From: Paracoccus sp. S-4012
Lineage (GTDB): Bacteria > Pseudomonadota > Alphaproteobacteria > Rhodobacterales > Rhodobacteraceae
Assembly (NCBI RefSeq): GCF_009674885.1
Contig: NZ_WKKA01000014.1
Coordinates: forward strand, 1 to 64,000
Direction of reading: 5' to 3'
DNA: 64,000 bases
The notes below the pieces were generated by a model that was given only the letters and a program-made list of their open reading frames with translations, had not been told where the DNA came from and searched no databases. The position numbers were made by a program, and so were the translations under genes. Positions 26,808 through 35,448 of this stretch are shown in pieces (the first letter of the stretch is position 1; each line of letters opens with the position of its first letter).

Positions 26808-28295
26808 TCAGGGCGCCGTGTGATCCGAGAGCGTGGTCGGCCCCTCGGGGTCGAAGCCGCCATTGGCGATCTGGTCTGAGGGCGGGATCGGGTAGTCGCC
26901 CGAGAAGCAGGCATCGCAATACTGCGGGCAAGCCCCGTCACGGCCCTGCGCCTCGCCCACGGCGCGATAGAGGCCGTCGAGCGAGATGAACGAGAGGCTG
27001 TCCACGCCGATCCAGTCGCGCATCTCCTCGGGCGACATCTGCGCCGCCAGCAGCTTGTCGCGATGAGGGGTATCGACGCCGTAGAAGCACGGCCATGCGG
27101 TCGGCGGGCTGGCGATGCGGAAGTGGACCTCCGCCGCGCCCGCGGCGATGATCATGTCCTTGATCTTGCGCGAGGTCGTCCCGCGCACCACCGAATCGTC
27201 CACCAGCACCACGCGCTTGCCCTTCACGAGCGCCCGGTTGACGTTCAGCTTCAGCCGCACGCCCATGTCGCGGATCTGCTCGGTCGGCTCGATGAAGGTG
27301 CGGCCCATGTACTGGTTGCGGATGATCCCCATGGCATAGGGGATGCCGCTCTCCTGGCTGTAGCCGATCGCGGCGGGCGTGCCGGAATCGGGCACCGGGC
27401 AGACCATGTCGGCCTCGACCGGAGCCTCGCGGGCCAGTTCGACGCCGATCTGGCGCCGGGTCTCGTAGACCGAGCGGCCGCCGATGATCGAATCGGGGCG
27501 CGAGAAATAGACATGCTCGAAGATGCAGAAACGGCTCTGCGCGGGCGCGAAGGGGCGGACGCTGGCGACCTCGCCGCCCGAGATCACCACCATCTCGCCC
27601 GGCTCGATCTCGCGCAGGAACTCGGCCCCGATGATGTCGAGGGCGCAGGTCTCGGAGGCGAGCACATGCGCGCCATCATGGAGCGTGCCGAGGACCAGGG
27701 GACGCACGCCCAGCGGGTCGCGCACACCGATCAGCTTGGTGCGGGTCATGGCGATGACACTGAAGGCGCCCTCGACGCGGCGCAGGGCGTCCTTCATCCG
27801 CTCGGGAATCGAAGTCTGGATCGACCGCGCCATCAGGTGGATGATGCATTCGGTGTCCGAACCGGAGGCGAAGATCGAGCCGCGCTCGATCAGTTCGCGG
27901 CGCAGCGCGGCGGCGTTGGTGATGTTGCCGTTATGCGCGATCGCGCAACCGCCCATCGCCAGCTCGCCGAAGAAGGGCTGCACGTCGCGGATCACCGGGG
28001 CCTTGGAGCCCGCGGTCGAATAGCGGACATGGCCGATGGCGAGCGCGCCGGGCAGCGTCTCCATCAGCGAGGCCTTGGTGAAGTTGTCGCGGACATAGCC
28101 GAAGCGATGCGCGCCGTTGAAGCCGCGCTCGGGGTCATAGGCGACGATGCCGCCGGCCTCCTGGCCGCGATGCTGCAGGGCGTGGAGGCCGAGGGCCACG
28201 AAGTTCGCGGCTTCGGGGACGCCGATGACGCCAAAGACCCCGCACTCCTCGTGCAGGCTGTCGTGATCGAGGGGCTGGGAAGGGAACGGCTGCAT
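26808..28295 (-). CDS. purF: Amidophosphoribosyltransferase
   Basis: A 495-residue glutamine PRPP amidotransferase, the first committed step of purine synthesis. The class II glutaminase nucleophile is the Cys in HEECGVFGVIG, exposed after removal of a 17-residue propeptide. It has QHRGQEAGGIVAYD, GHVRYSTAGSKAPVIRDVQP, FFGELAMGGCAIAHNGNITN, the PRPP loop KRVVLVDDSVVRGTTSRKIK, and the FYGVDTP and YCDACFSGDYP cysteines expected of the Fe-S-containing type. The start follows GGCGGCGAC-type sequence without a strong ribosome site. It precedes cvpA's neighbourhood in the order usual for this lineage. Confidence 0.95.
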   Translation of the reverse strand: MQPFPSQPLDHDSLHEECGVFGVIGVPEAANFVALGLHALQHRGQEAGGIVAYDPERGFNGAHRFGYVRDNFTKASLMETLPGALAIGHVRYSTAGSKAPVIRDVQPFFGELAMGGCAIAHNGNITNAAALRRELIERGSIFASGSDTECIIHLMARSIQTSIPERMKDALRRVEGAFSVIAMTRTKLIGVRDPLGVRPLVLGTLHDGAHVLASETCALDIIGAEFLREIEPGEMVVISGGEVASVRPFAPAQSRFCIFEHVYFSRPDSIIGGRSVYETRRQIGVELAREAPVEADMVCPVPDSGTPAAIGYSQESGIPYAMGIIRNQYMGRTFIEPTEQIRDMGVRLKLNVNRALVKGKRVVLVDDSVVRGTTSRKIKDMIIAAGAAEVHFRIASPPTAWPCFYGVDTPHRDKLLAAQMSPEEMRDWIGVDSLSFISLDGLYRAVGEAQGRDGACPQYCDACFSGDYPIPPSDQIANGGFDPEGPTTLSDHTAP

Positions 28296-28371
28296 TGGCG
28301 GCGACTCCGGCCGAGCGGGCAAGGCGCGTATGTAGGGGCGCCGGGCGCGGAAGTCACTCCCCCACGCGGGA

Positions 28372-29022
28372 TCAATTCGTGGCGGGGGCCGGTGCGGGGG
28401 CGTCGGGCGTGGTCGCCGCCGGCGCGGTCGTCGCGGCCGGCGGCGGCGCGGTGTCGAGCGTGCCGCCCGCGGGGCCACAGCTGCGGACCAGCTCCTCGTA
28501 GCGCGCCACGGCCCAGCCGGGCGCGTCCTGCGGGATCTGCTCGTTCATCTGGGTGCGCAGGCGCGAGAAGACCTCGGCCGAGCGCGAGTTCTCGACCACC
28601 GCGATGCCGGCATTCGCGGCCACGCGGTCATAGACGATGAACGCGACGGCGACGAGGAGGATGCCGCGGGCCACGCCGAACAGGAACCCCATGCCCTGAT
28701 CGACGCCGCCGAGCGCGCTGCGCTGCACCACTGACGAGAAGAGTGGCGTGATGATCGAGAAGACCACGAGGGCGATGGCGAAGACCACGGCGAAGCCGGC
28801 GATGATGCCAAGCTCGCAGCTGTCGCCGAGGAACTGGTTGAGGACCGGCACCTGCGCGATCATCGGCCTCACGGCGCCCGCGAAGAGGAAGGCGATGATC
28901 GCGGCGGCGATCCATCCGGTGATCGCCATGGCCTCGCGCGCGAAGCCGCGGGAATAGGCGAGGATCGCCGACAGGATGATGACCGCGGCCACGATGCCGT
29001 CGATGAGCGTGAAGCCGTCCAT
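28372..29022 (-). CDS. cvpA: CvpA-family membrane protein
   Basis: A 216-residue inner-membrane protein with four hydrophobic helices (about 8-28, 33-52, 70-92, 105-125) and FTLIDGIVAAVIILSAILAY followed by SRGFAREAM, typical of CvpA (colicin V production / membrane integrity). The C-terminal 40 residues are Ala/Pro/Thr-rich. GGAAGGCGAG precedes ATG. It lies between purF and radA, a common arrangement in alphaproteobacteria. Confidence 0.9.
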   Translation of the reverse strand: MDGFTLIDGIVAAVIILSAILAYSRGFAREAMAITGWIAAAIIAFLFAGAVRPMIAQVPVLNQFLGDSCELGIIAGFAVVFAIALVVFSIITPLFSSVVQRSALGGVDQGMGFLFGVARGILLVAVAFIVYDRVAANAGIAVVENSRSAEVFSRLRTQMNEQIPQDAPGWAVARYEELVRSCGPAGGTLDTAPPPAATTAPAATTPDAPAPAPATN

Positions 29023-29055
29023 ACTCGCCTTCCTGAGCCTCTGTCCTCACCGGGC

Positions 29056-30423
29056 TCAGCCGGCGCCGAATGTCTCGCCCACGAAGCGGGTCAGATCCGC
29101 GTGGCGGGCGAGGGCCATGCCCTCCGCCGCCTCGACCTTCTGCGCCTCCGGCACGATCGCCCGCGAGAAACCAAGTTTCCGCGCCTCTTTCAACCTGTTT
29201 TCCGCCTGCGCTACTGGACGGAGCGCGCCCGAGAGGCTGACCTCGCCGAAACAGACGGCCTCCGGGGGCAATGCCACGTCCTCGCGGGCGCTGAGGAGGG
29301 CGGCGGCAATGGCGAGGTCGGCGGCAGGTTCGGTCACGCGCATGCCGCCCGCGACGTTGAGGAACACGTCCAGGCCCGCGAAGGGGATGGCGCAGCGCGC
29401 CTCGAGAACCGCGAGGATGGTCGAGACGCGGCCGGCGTCGAGGCCGACGACCGTGCGGCGCGGGCTGGCCAGGGTGGAGGGCGCGACGAGGGCCTGCACC
29501 TCGGTCAGCAGGGGCCGGGTGCCCTCGATGCCCGCAAAGACCGCCGCGCCCGCGACAGCCTCGCCGCGCTCGGAGAGAAACAGCGCCGAGGGGTTGGGGA
29601 CTTCGGCGAGGCCGCCGCCGGTCATCTCGAAGACACCGATCTCGCCCGCCGGGCCGAAGCGGTTCTTGACGCTGCGGAGGATGCGGAACTGGTGGCCGCG
29701 CTCGCCCTCAAAGTAGATCACGGTGTCGACCATGTGCTCGACCACCCGCGGGCCGGCGATCTGGCCCTCCTTGGTGACATGGCCCACGAGAATGACGGCG
29801 ACCCCGCGCGACTTGGCGAAGGTCACAAGCTCGTGCGCGGCGGCGCGGACCTGTCCGACCGAGCCCGGCGCGGCGTCGACGGTGTCAGCCCAGAGGGTCT
29901 GAATCGAATCGATCACCGCGACTTCGGGGCGCTCGGCGTCGAGCGTGGTGAGGATATCGCGCAGCGCGGTCTCGGCCCCGAGCCGCACCGGGGCGTCGGA
30001 GAGGCCGAGGCGCGCGGCGCGCATCCGCACCTGCGCCGTTGCCTCCTCGCCGGAGATATAGATCGCGGGCGCCCCGTTGCGCGCGAGGGCGGCCGTGGCC
30101 TGCAAGAGCAGCGTGGACTTGCCGATCCCCGGATCGCCACCCACGAGGATCGCCGAGCCGGGGACGAGCCCGCCGCCCAGCACCCGGTCGAACTCCTCGA
30201 TTCCCGAGGCCCGGCGCGGCGGCGCGGGCTCGCTGCCCGCCAGCGGATGCAGCGGCACCGCCCGCCCCTTGGCGGCCCCGAGCGCCCGCCCCGGCCCGGC
30301 CGACAGCGGCGCCTCCTCGACGACGCTGTTCCACGCGCCGCAGGAATCGCAGCGCCCGGCCCACTTGCGATGGGCGGCGCCGCAGGCGGTGCAGGTGAAG
30401 GCGGGGGCAGGGGCGCGGGCCAT
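29056..30423 (-). CDS. radA: DNA repair protein RadA
   Basis: A 455-residue RecA-related branch-migration ATPase. It has an N-terminal C4 zinc finger (FTCTACGAAHRKWAGRCDSC), Walker A LVGGDPGIGKSTLLLQATAA, the RadA-specific LRSVKNRFGPAGEIGVFEM (KNRFG) and a C-terminal Lon-like domain (FLNVAGGMRVTEPAADLAIA). ATG 30423 is used because the zinc finger starts there. An open frame upstream crosses the toxin gene on the same strand and has no homology. Confidence 0.95.
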   Translation of the reverse strand: MARAPAPAFTCTACGAAHRKWAGRCDSCGAWNSVVEEAPLSAGPGRALGAAKGRAVPLHPLAGSEPAPPRRASGIEEFDRVLGGGLVPGSAILVGGDPGIGKSTLLLQATAALARNGAPAIYISGEEATAQVRMRAARLGLSDAPVRLGAETALRDILTTLDAERPEVAVIDSIQTLWADTVDAAPGSVGQVRAAAHELVTFAKSRGVAVILVGHVTKEGQIAGPRVVEHMVDTVIYFEGERGHQFRILRSVKNRFGPAGEIGVFEMTGGGLAEVPNPSALFLSERGEAVAGAAVFAGIEGTRPLLTEVQALVAPSTLASPRRTVVGLDAGRVSTILAVLEARCAIPFAGLDVFLNVAGGMRVTEPAADLAIAAALLSAREDVALPPEAVCFGEVSLSGALRPVAQAENRLKEARKLGFSRAIVPEAQKVEAAEGMALARHADLTRFVGETFGAG

Positions 30424-30428
30424 GGCGG

Positions 30429-30728
30429 TCAGGTGTGGCCCAAGTGGCGGGCGGCGTCCATGCTGTGATGGAGGCACCGCAGAACGAGGACGCTGTCGCC
30501 GTCCACACGATAGAAGATGAGGTGGCTCTCGTGGACCAGCCGGCGCAAGCCGGCGCCCAGTTCGTCGTGGCTGCGTTCGATCAGAGGGTTGTCGCCGATA
30601 CGACGAAGGGCGCTTTCCAGATCGCGCGCATACCGCTTCGCCTGCGTCGGTCCCCAAGTCGTTAGCCCCGTCCAGAAGATGTCGTCGAGATCGGCGAGGG
30701 CGGTCCCGGTCAGGACCACCTCAGCCAT
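30429..30728 (-). CDS. ParE/RelE-family toxin
   Basis: 99 residues of the ParE-type fold: VVLTGTALADLDDIFWTGLT, then a helical RYARDLESALRRIGDNPLIE and the C-terminal strands GLRRLVHESHLIFYRVDGDS followed by VLVLRCLHH. It is translated from an ATG that overlaps the end of the antitoxin gene by 8 bp, the usual antitoxin-first order. The target (gyrase for ParE, mRNA for RelE) cannot be told from sequence alone, although the ParD partner favours ParE. Confidence 0.87.
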   Translation of the reverse strand: MAEVVLTGTALADLDDIFWTGLTTWGPTQAKRYARDLESALRRIGDNPLIERSHDELGAGLRRLVHESHLIFYRVDGDSVLVLRCLHHSMDAARHLGHT

Positions 30729-30972
30729 GTCGCGCGTTCCAGCGCTCCATGCCCCTGGCGATCACGTCATCCATGTCGAGCGGGCCCGCGATCCCGCTCT
30801 CCTCGCCCTCGCGGATCAGGGTGCGCAGCCGCTCCAGCCGCTGCTCGTCCTCTTCGAGCCGACGCAGGCCCGCGCGAACCACCTCGCTGGCGGAGGCGTA
30901 GCGTCCCTCGGCGACGAGGCCGGCGATGAAACTTTCCCAATGAGCGCCGAGCGACACGCTGGTGTTGGCCAT
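30721..30972 (-). CDS. ParD-family antitoxin
   Basis: 83 residues with the CopG/ParD start MANTSVSLGAHWESFIAGLV followed by AEGRYASASEVVRAGLRRLE, a ribbon-helix-helix DNA-binding domain. The charged C-terminal helix wraps the toxin. A strong ribosome site (GGAGGAAACTG) precedes ATG 30972. It most likely represses its own operon. The pair sits between radA and polA. Confidence 0.88.
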   Translation of the reverse strand: MANTSVSLGAHWESFIAGLVAEGRYASASEVVRAGLRRLEEDEQRLERLRTLIREGEESGIAGPLDMDDVIARGMERWNARHG

Positions 30973-31088
30973 CAGTTTCCTCCGCGTGGTATTTCTTGGT
31001 ATATGCGTGCGGGAGGACAGCCTGCAAGCCTTCCGCCTCGCACCGCGGCATGCCAGAACCGCACTCATCCATCTGAGCGGAGGCGATC

Positions 31089-33899
31089 ATGACATTCGGC
31101 AAGGGCAGCCACCTGCATCTGATCGACGGATCGGCCTTCATCTTCCGCGCCTATCACGCGCTGCCGCCGCTCACGCGCAAGACGGACGGGCTGCCGGTGG
31201 GGGCGGTGGCGGGCTTCTGCAACATGCTGTGGAAGTATCTGGAGGAAGCCAGGGGCGACGAAGCGCCGACCCATGCGGCGGTGGTGTTCGACCATTCGGC
31301 GCGCACCTTCCGCAATGAGATATACAAGGACTACAAGGCCAACCGGCCCGATCCTCCGGAGGACCTGAGGCCGCAGTTCCCGCTCACGCGTGAGGCCACG
31401 CGGGCCTTCAACGTTGCCTGCCTGGAGGTCGAGGATTTCGAGGCCGACGACATCATCGCGGCGCTCGCCTGTCAGGCGCGGAATGCGGGCGGGCGGGTCA
31501 CGATCGTCAGTTCGGACAAGGACCTGATGCAGCTCGTCGGTGACGGGGTCGAGATGCTCGACCCGATGAAGGACAAGCGCATCGGCCGCGAGGAGGTGCG
31601 CGAGAAGTTCGGGGTCTATCCCGAGAAGGTGACGGATGTGCAGGCGCTTGCCGGCGACAGCATCGACAATGTGCCCGGCGCACCGGGAATCGGCATCAAG
31701 ACCGCCGCGCAACTTATTGAGGAGTATGGCGATCTCGAGACGCTTTTGGCCCGCGCCGGGGAGATCAAGCAGCCCAAGCGCCGCCAGACGCTGATCGACC
31801 ATGCCGAGAACATCCGCGTCTCCAAGCGGCTTGTGACGCTCGACTGCGACAGCGCGCCCGTGGACATGACGCTGGAGAGTCTCGAGTTGCGCGAGCCCGA
31901 TCCGGCAAAGCTGCTCGACTTCCTTGCCGAGATGCAGTTCCGCACCCTCGCCAACCGGGTCGCGCAGCGCTTCGACGCCGCGCCGCCCAAGATCGAGGAG
32001 CCGCTGCCCGCGCCCGCCGCGGGCGCGACCGCCGCCACCCCGGCGCCGGAGCTGCCGCCGATCGACCCGGCGGGTTACGTCACCATCCGCGACACCGAGG
32101 CGCTCGCGCCCTGGCTCGCGGCAATCGCGCAGCAGGGCGAGGTGGCGATCGACCTTCAGCTCGACCGGCTGGACGAGTTGCAGGCGGAGCTCATCGGCAT
32201 CGCCCTTTCGCCCGGCGTTGGCCTCGGCGCCTATATCCCGCTCGGCCACAATGGCGGGGGCGACGGCCTCTTCGGCGCGGCGGCGGAGGGGCAGATGGCC
32301 CGCGCGGCGGCCCTCGCGGCGCTCAGGCCGATGCTGGAGGATGCCGCAGTCCTGAAGCTCGGGCACGACATCAAGCGCGACGCCAAGTTCCTCGCCCGCG
32401 AGGGCATCCGCCTGGCGCCCGCGGGCGACGTGATGCTGCTCTCCTACGCCCTCGCCGGGGGCGCGCATGGGCATGGGCTGGACGAACTGGCCGGGCTGCA
32501 CCTGAACCACACGCGCGCACCGCTGAAGGACCTGCTCGGCAGCGGCAAGTCCGCCGTCACCTTCGCCGCGCTCGCCCCCGAGACCGCCGCCCGTCCTGCC
32601 GCCGAGGAAGCCGAGATCGTCTGGCGCCTCTGGCAGCGGCTGCGGCCGCAACTCCCCGCCTCGCGCGTCACCACCGTCTACGAGACGCTGGAGCGCCCGC
32701 TGATCCCGGTCCTCGCCCAGATGGAGTCGCGGGGCATCACCATCGAGCCGCAGCAGCTCTCGCGCATGTCGGGCGAGTTCGGCCAGAAGCTCGCGGGGAT
32801 CGAGGACGAGATCTACGGCATCGCGGGCGAGCGCTTCAACATCGGCTCGCCGAAGCAGCTGGGCGAGATCCTGTTCGGCAAGCTCGGCTTCGCGCAGGGG
32901 CGCAAGGCGGGGAAGTCGGGCGCGCTCTCGACCGCCGTGGACGTGCTCGAGGACCTCGCGGCCGAGGGGCACGTGCTGCCGGGGCGCGTGCTCGACTGGC
33001 GCGCGGTCAGCAAGCTGAAGGCGACCTATACCGACGCCCTCCAGACTTATGTGAACCCGGACACCGGGCGCGTGCATACCAGCTACGCCATCGCCGGGGC
33101 CTCGACCGGGCGCCTCGCCTCGACCGAGCCGAACCTGCAGAACATTCCCATCCGCACCGAGGAGGGGCGGCGCATCCGCGAGGCCTTCGTCGCGCCGGAG
33201 GGGCGGCGGATCGTCAGCCTCGACTACAGCCAGATCGAGCTGCGCATCCTCGCCCATGTGGCCGATATCCCGGCGCTGAAGCAGGCCTTCCGCGAGGGCA
33301 TCGACATCCACGCGATGACCGCGAGCCAGATGTTCGGCGTGCCGGTCGAGCGCATGGACCCCGAGACCCGCAGGCGCGCAAAGGCGATCAACTTCGGCGT
33401 GATCTACGGCATCTCCAGCTTTGGCCTCGCCCGCAACCTCCGGATCCCGCGAGCCGAGGCGCAGGCCTTCATCGACACCTATTTCCAGCGGTTCCCCGAG
33501 ATCCGCGACTACATGGAGCGCACGGTGGAGGAGGCGAAGCGGCAGGGCTTCGTCACCACGCTCTTCGGGCGGCGCATCTATGTCCCCGGCATTGAGAGCA
33601 AGGGACCGGCGCAGGCGGGGGCGCGGCGACAGGCGATCAACGCGCCGATCCAGGGCGCCGCCGCCGACATTATCCGCCGCGCCATGATCCGCATGCCCGA
33701 GGCGATCGCGGGGTTGCCGGCCGAGATGCTGCTGCAGGTCCATGACGAGCTGGTGTTCGAGGCCGACGAGGCCGCGGTCGAGCCGCTGATCGAGCGGGCG
33801 CGGGCAGTCATGGCGGGGGCGGCCGAACCTGCGGTGAAGCTCTCGGTGCCGCTGGTGGTCGAGGGCGGGGCAGGACGGAGCTGGGCCGCGGCGCATTGA
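31089..33899 (+). CDS. polA: DNA polymerase I
   Basis: 936 residues. The 5' nuclease domain (1-290) has HLIDGSAFIFRAYHALPP, ADDIIAALA, DKDLMQLV and GDSIDNVPGAPGIGIKTA. The 3'-5' exonuclease-like domain is about 330-525. The polymerase domain has QNIPIRTEEGRRIREAF, VSLDYSQIELRILAHVADIP, RRRAKAINFGVIYGISSFGL and LLQVHDELVFE. In the exonuclease domain the acid pair reads D355-L-Q357 instead of D-x-E, the H-x-K..D aspartate is kept (D431), and the last motif YxxxD reads P503-AAE-E507. The polymerase and flap-nuclease motifs are normal. It probably acts in Okazaki fragment processing and repair, with doubtful proofreading. GGAGGCGATC precedes ATG. Confidence 0.95.
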   Translation: MTFGKGSHLHLIDGSAFIFRAYHALPPLTRKTDGLPVGAVAGFCNMLWKYLEEARGDEAPTHAAVVFDHSARTFRNEIYKDYKANRPDPPEDLRPQFPLTREATRAFNVACLEVEDFEADDIIAALACQARNAGGRVTIVSSDKDLMQLVGDGVEMLDPMKDKRIGREEVREKFGVYPEKVTDVQALAGDSIDNVPGAPGIGIKTAAQLIEEYGDLETLLARAGEIKQPKRRQTLIDHAENIRVSKRLVTLDCDSAPVDMTLESLELREPDPAKLLDFLAEMQFRTLANRVAQRFDAAPPKIEEPLPAPAAGATAATPAPELPPIDPAGYVTIRDTEALAPWLAAIAQQGEVAIDLQLDRLDELQAELIGIALSPGVGLGAYIPLGHNGGGDGLFGAAAEGQMARAAALAALRPMLEDAAVLKLGHDIKRDAKFLAREGIRLAPAGDVMLLSYALAGGAHGHGLDELAGLHLNHTRAPLKDLLGSGKSAVTFAALAPETAARPAAEEAEIVWRLWQRLRPQLPASRVTTVYETLERPLIPVLAQMESRGITIEPQQLSRMSGEFGQKLAGIEDEIYGIAGERFNIGSPKQLGEILFGKLGFAQGRKAGKSGALSTAVDVLEDLAAEGHVLPGRVLDWRAVSKLKATYTDALQTYVNPDTGRVHTSYAIAGASTGRLASTEPNLQNIPIRTEEGRRIREAFVAPEGRRIVSLDYSQIELRILAHVADIPALKQAFREGIDIHAMTASQMFGVPVERMDPETRRRAKAINFGVIYGISSFGLARNLRIPRAEAQAFIDTYFQRFPEIRDYMERTVEEAKRQGFVTTLFGRRIYVPGIESKGPAQAGARRQAINAPIQGAAADIIRRAMIRMPEAIAGLPAEMLLQVHDELVFEADEAAVEPLIERARAVMAGAAEPAVKLSVPLVVEGGAGRSWAAAH

Positions 33900-33990
33900 C
33901 GCGCGGGATCACGCGCGCCCGGATGGCGCGCGTGCCGGGGCCAGAGCAAGCCCGCGAACGCGCCCTTAGCTGGCGCTGGCGTGCATCGGC

Positions 33991-34004
33991 TTGACTTGGG
34001 TCAA
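33991..34004. promoter_or_regulatory. FNR/FnrL-type binding site upstream of the coproporphyrinogen oxidase gene
   Basis: TTGAC-TTGG-GTCAA is a perfect dyad close to the FNR consensus TTGAT-N4-ATCAA. It is centred about 42 bp before ATG 34039. Oxygen-independent heme genes are classic FnrL targets in Rhodobacterales, so oxygen-responsive control is likely. Direct binding is inferred. Confidence 0.75.
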
Positions 34005-34038
34005 TGTGGGAAACCCCCGATGCGGCGTAGCTGACCGC

Positions 34039-35397
34039 ATGGAACATCTAGCGCAACTGACGCGCTTGGGCCTCTTCGATTCGCGGGTCCCGCGCTACAC
34101 CAGCTATCCGCCCTCGACCCAGTTCAAGGCGGCCGCGACGCCGCCTGACACGGTGGAGGACTGGCTCGCCGCCATCCCGGCGGGCGATTCCGTCTCGCTC
34201 TACATCCACGTGCCCTTCTGCCGCAGGCTCTGCTGGTTCTGCGCCTGCCGAACGCAGGGCACGCAGAGCGACGACCCGGTGCGCGCCTATGCCGAGGTGC
34301 TGCTGACCGAGATCGCCATGCTGCGCGACCGCCTCGCGCCCGGTGTCACATTGTCGCGGCTGCACTGGGGCGGCGGCACGCCGACGCTGATGCCGCCCGA
34401 CATGATGCGCCGCGTGGCGGGGGCGGTGTTCGACGCCTTCCCGCTGGCGCCGGGGGCCGAGTTCTCGGTCGAGATCGACCCGAGCGAGATCGACGACGCT
34501 CGCATGGACGCGCTGGCCGAGGCCGGGCTGACCCGCGCCTCGATCGGGGTGCAGGATTTCGACCCCGAGATCCAGAAGGTCATCGGCCGCGAGCAGAGCT
34601 TCGAGCTGACCGCCCGCGCGGTGGAGATGATCCGCGCCCGCGGCATCGAGAGCCTCAACGCCGACATCCTCTTCGGCCTGCCCCACCAGACGCCGGAGCG
34701 GATGGCCGCCTCGGTCCAGAAGCTGCTGGCGCTGTCGCCCGACCGCGTGGCCCTCTACGGCTACGCGCATGTGCCGTGGGTCGCCAAGCGGCAGGTGATG
34801 ATCCCCGAGGACGCGCTGCCCGATTCGACCGCGCGCCTGCGTCTGTTCGAGGTGGCCGAGCAACTGTTCCTCGCCGACGGCTACGACGCCATCGGCATCG
34901 ACCACTTCGCCCGTCCCGGCGACGGTCTTGCCGCCGCGCAGAAGGCGGGCCTACTGCGTCGCAACTTCCAGGGCTACACCGACGACCAGGCCCGCACGCT
35001 GATCGGCGTCGGCGCGAGCTCCATCTCGCGCTACCCGCAGGGCTATGCCCAGAACGCCCCCGCGACCGGGGCCCATACGGCCGCGATCCGCGAGGGACGG
35101 CTCTCGGTCTCGCGCGGGCACCTGTTCTCGGCCGAGGACATCTGGCGTTCGCGCATGATCGAGGCACTGATGTGCGACTTCGAGATCCGGGCCGAGGAGT
35201 TCGTGCGCGACCACCACCTCTCGCCCGCGGCGCTGCACAACCTGTTCGCCCCGGTGAAGGCGCGCTTCGGCGACATGGTCGAGGCGGACGAGCGTGGCTT
35301 CCGCATCCCGCCGCACGGCCGCCCGCTGACGCGCATGGTGGCGCATATGTTCGACGCCTACGAGATGGAGGCGCGCGGCCACTCGCCCGCCATGTGA
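34039..35397 (+). CDS. hemN: Oxygen-independent coproporphyrinogen III oxidase
   Basis: A 452-residue radical SAM enzyme. It decarboxylates coproporphyrinogen III to protoporphyrinogen IX without oxygen. The cluster motif C-x3-C-x2-C-x-C is at C61, C65, C68 and C70 (FCRRLCWFCACRT), followed by HWGGGTPTLMPPDMM, ASIGVQDFDPEIQKVIGREQ, LNADILFGLPHQTPERMA and the C-terminal HemN domain. An in-frame TTG at 33991 would extend the protein but lies inside the FNR box, so ATG 34039 is the start. Length matches HemN (about 450) rather than HemW. Confidence 0.94.
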   Translation: MEHLAQLTRLGLFDSRVPRYTSYPPSTQFKAAATPPDTVEDWLAAIPAGDSVSLYIHVPFCRRLCWFCACRTQGTQSDDPVRAYAEVLLTEIAMLRDRLAPGVTLSRLHWGGGTPTLMPPDMMRRVAGAVFDAFPLAPGAEFSVEIDPSEIDDARMDALAEAGLTRASIGVQDFDPEIQKVIGREQSFELTARAVEMIRARGIESLNADILFGLPHQTPERMAASVQKLLALSPDRVALYGYAHVPWVAKRQVMIPEDALPDSTARLRLFEVAEQLFLADGYDAIGIDHFARPGDGLAAAQKAGLLRRNFQGYTDDQARTLIGVGASSISRYPQGYAQNAPATGAHTAAIREGRLSVSRGHLFSAEDIWRSRMIEALMCDFEIRAEEFVRDHHLSPAALHNLFAPVKARFGDMVEADERGFRIPPHGRPLTRMVAHMFDAYEMEARGHSPAM

Positions 35398-35448
35398 GAC
35401 GCCGCGCCCGCCGTTGTCAGGCCGCGGCGCGCGGCCTATGACCGCAGG

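Noticed and set aside
31065..33896. 943-codon minus-strand open frame covering all of polA
   Set aside because: Composition is His/Arg/Asp-rich without domains, typical of the antisense frame of a GC-rich gene. polA on the plus strand is unmistakable.
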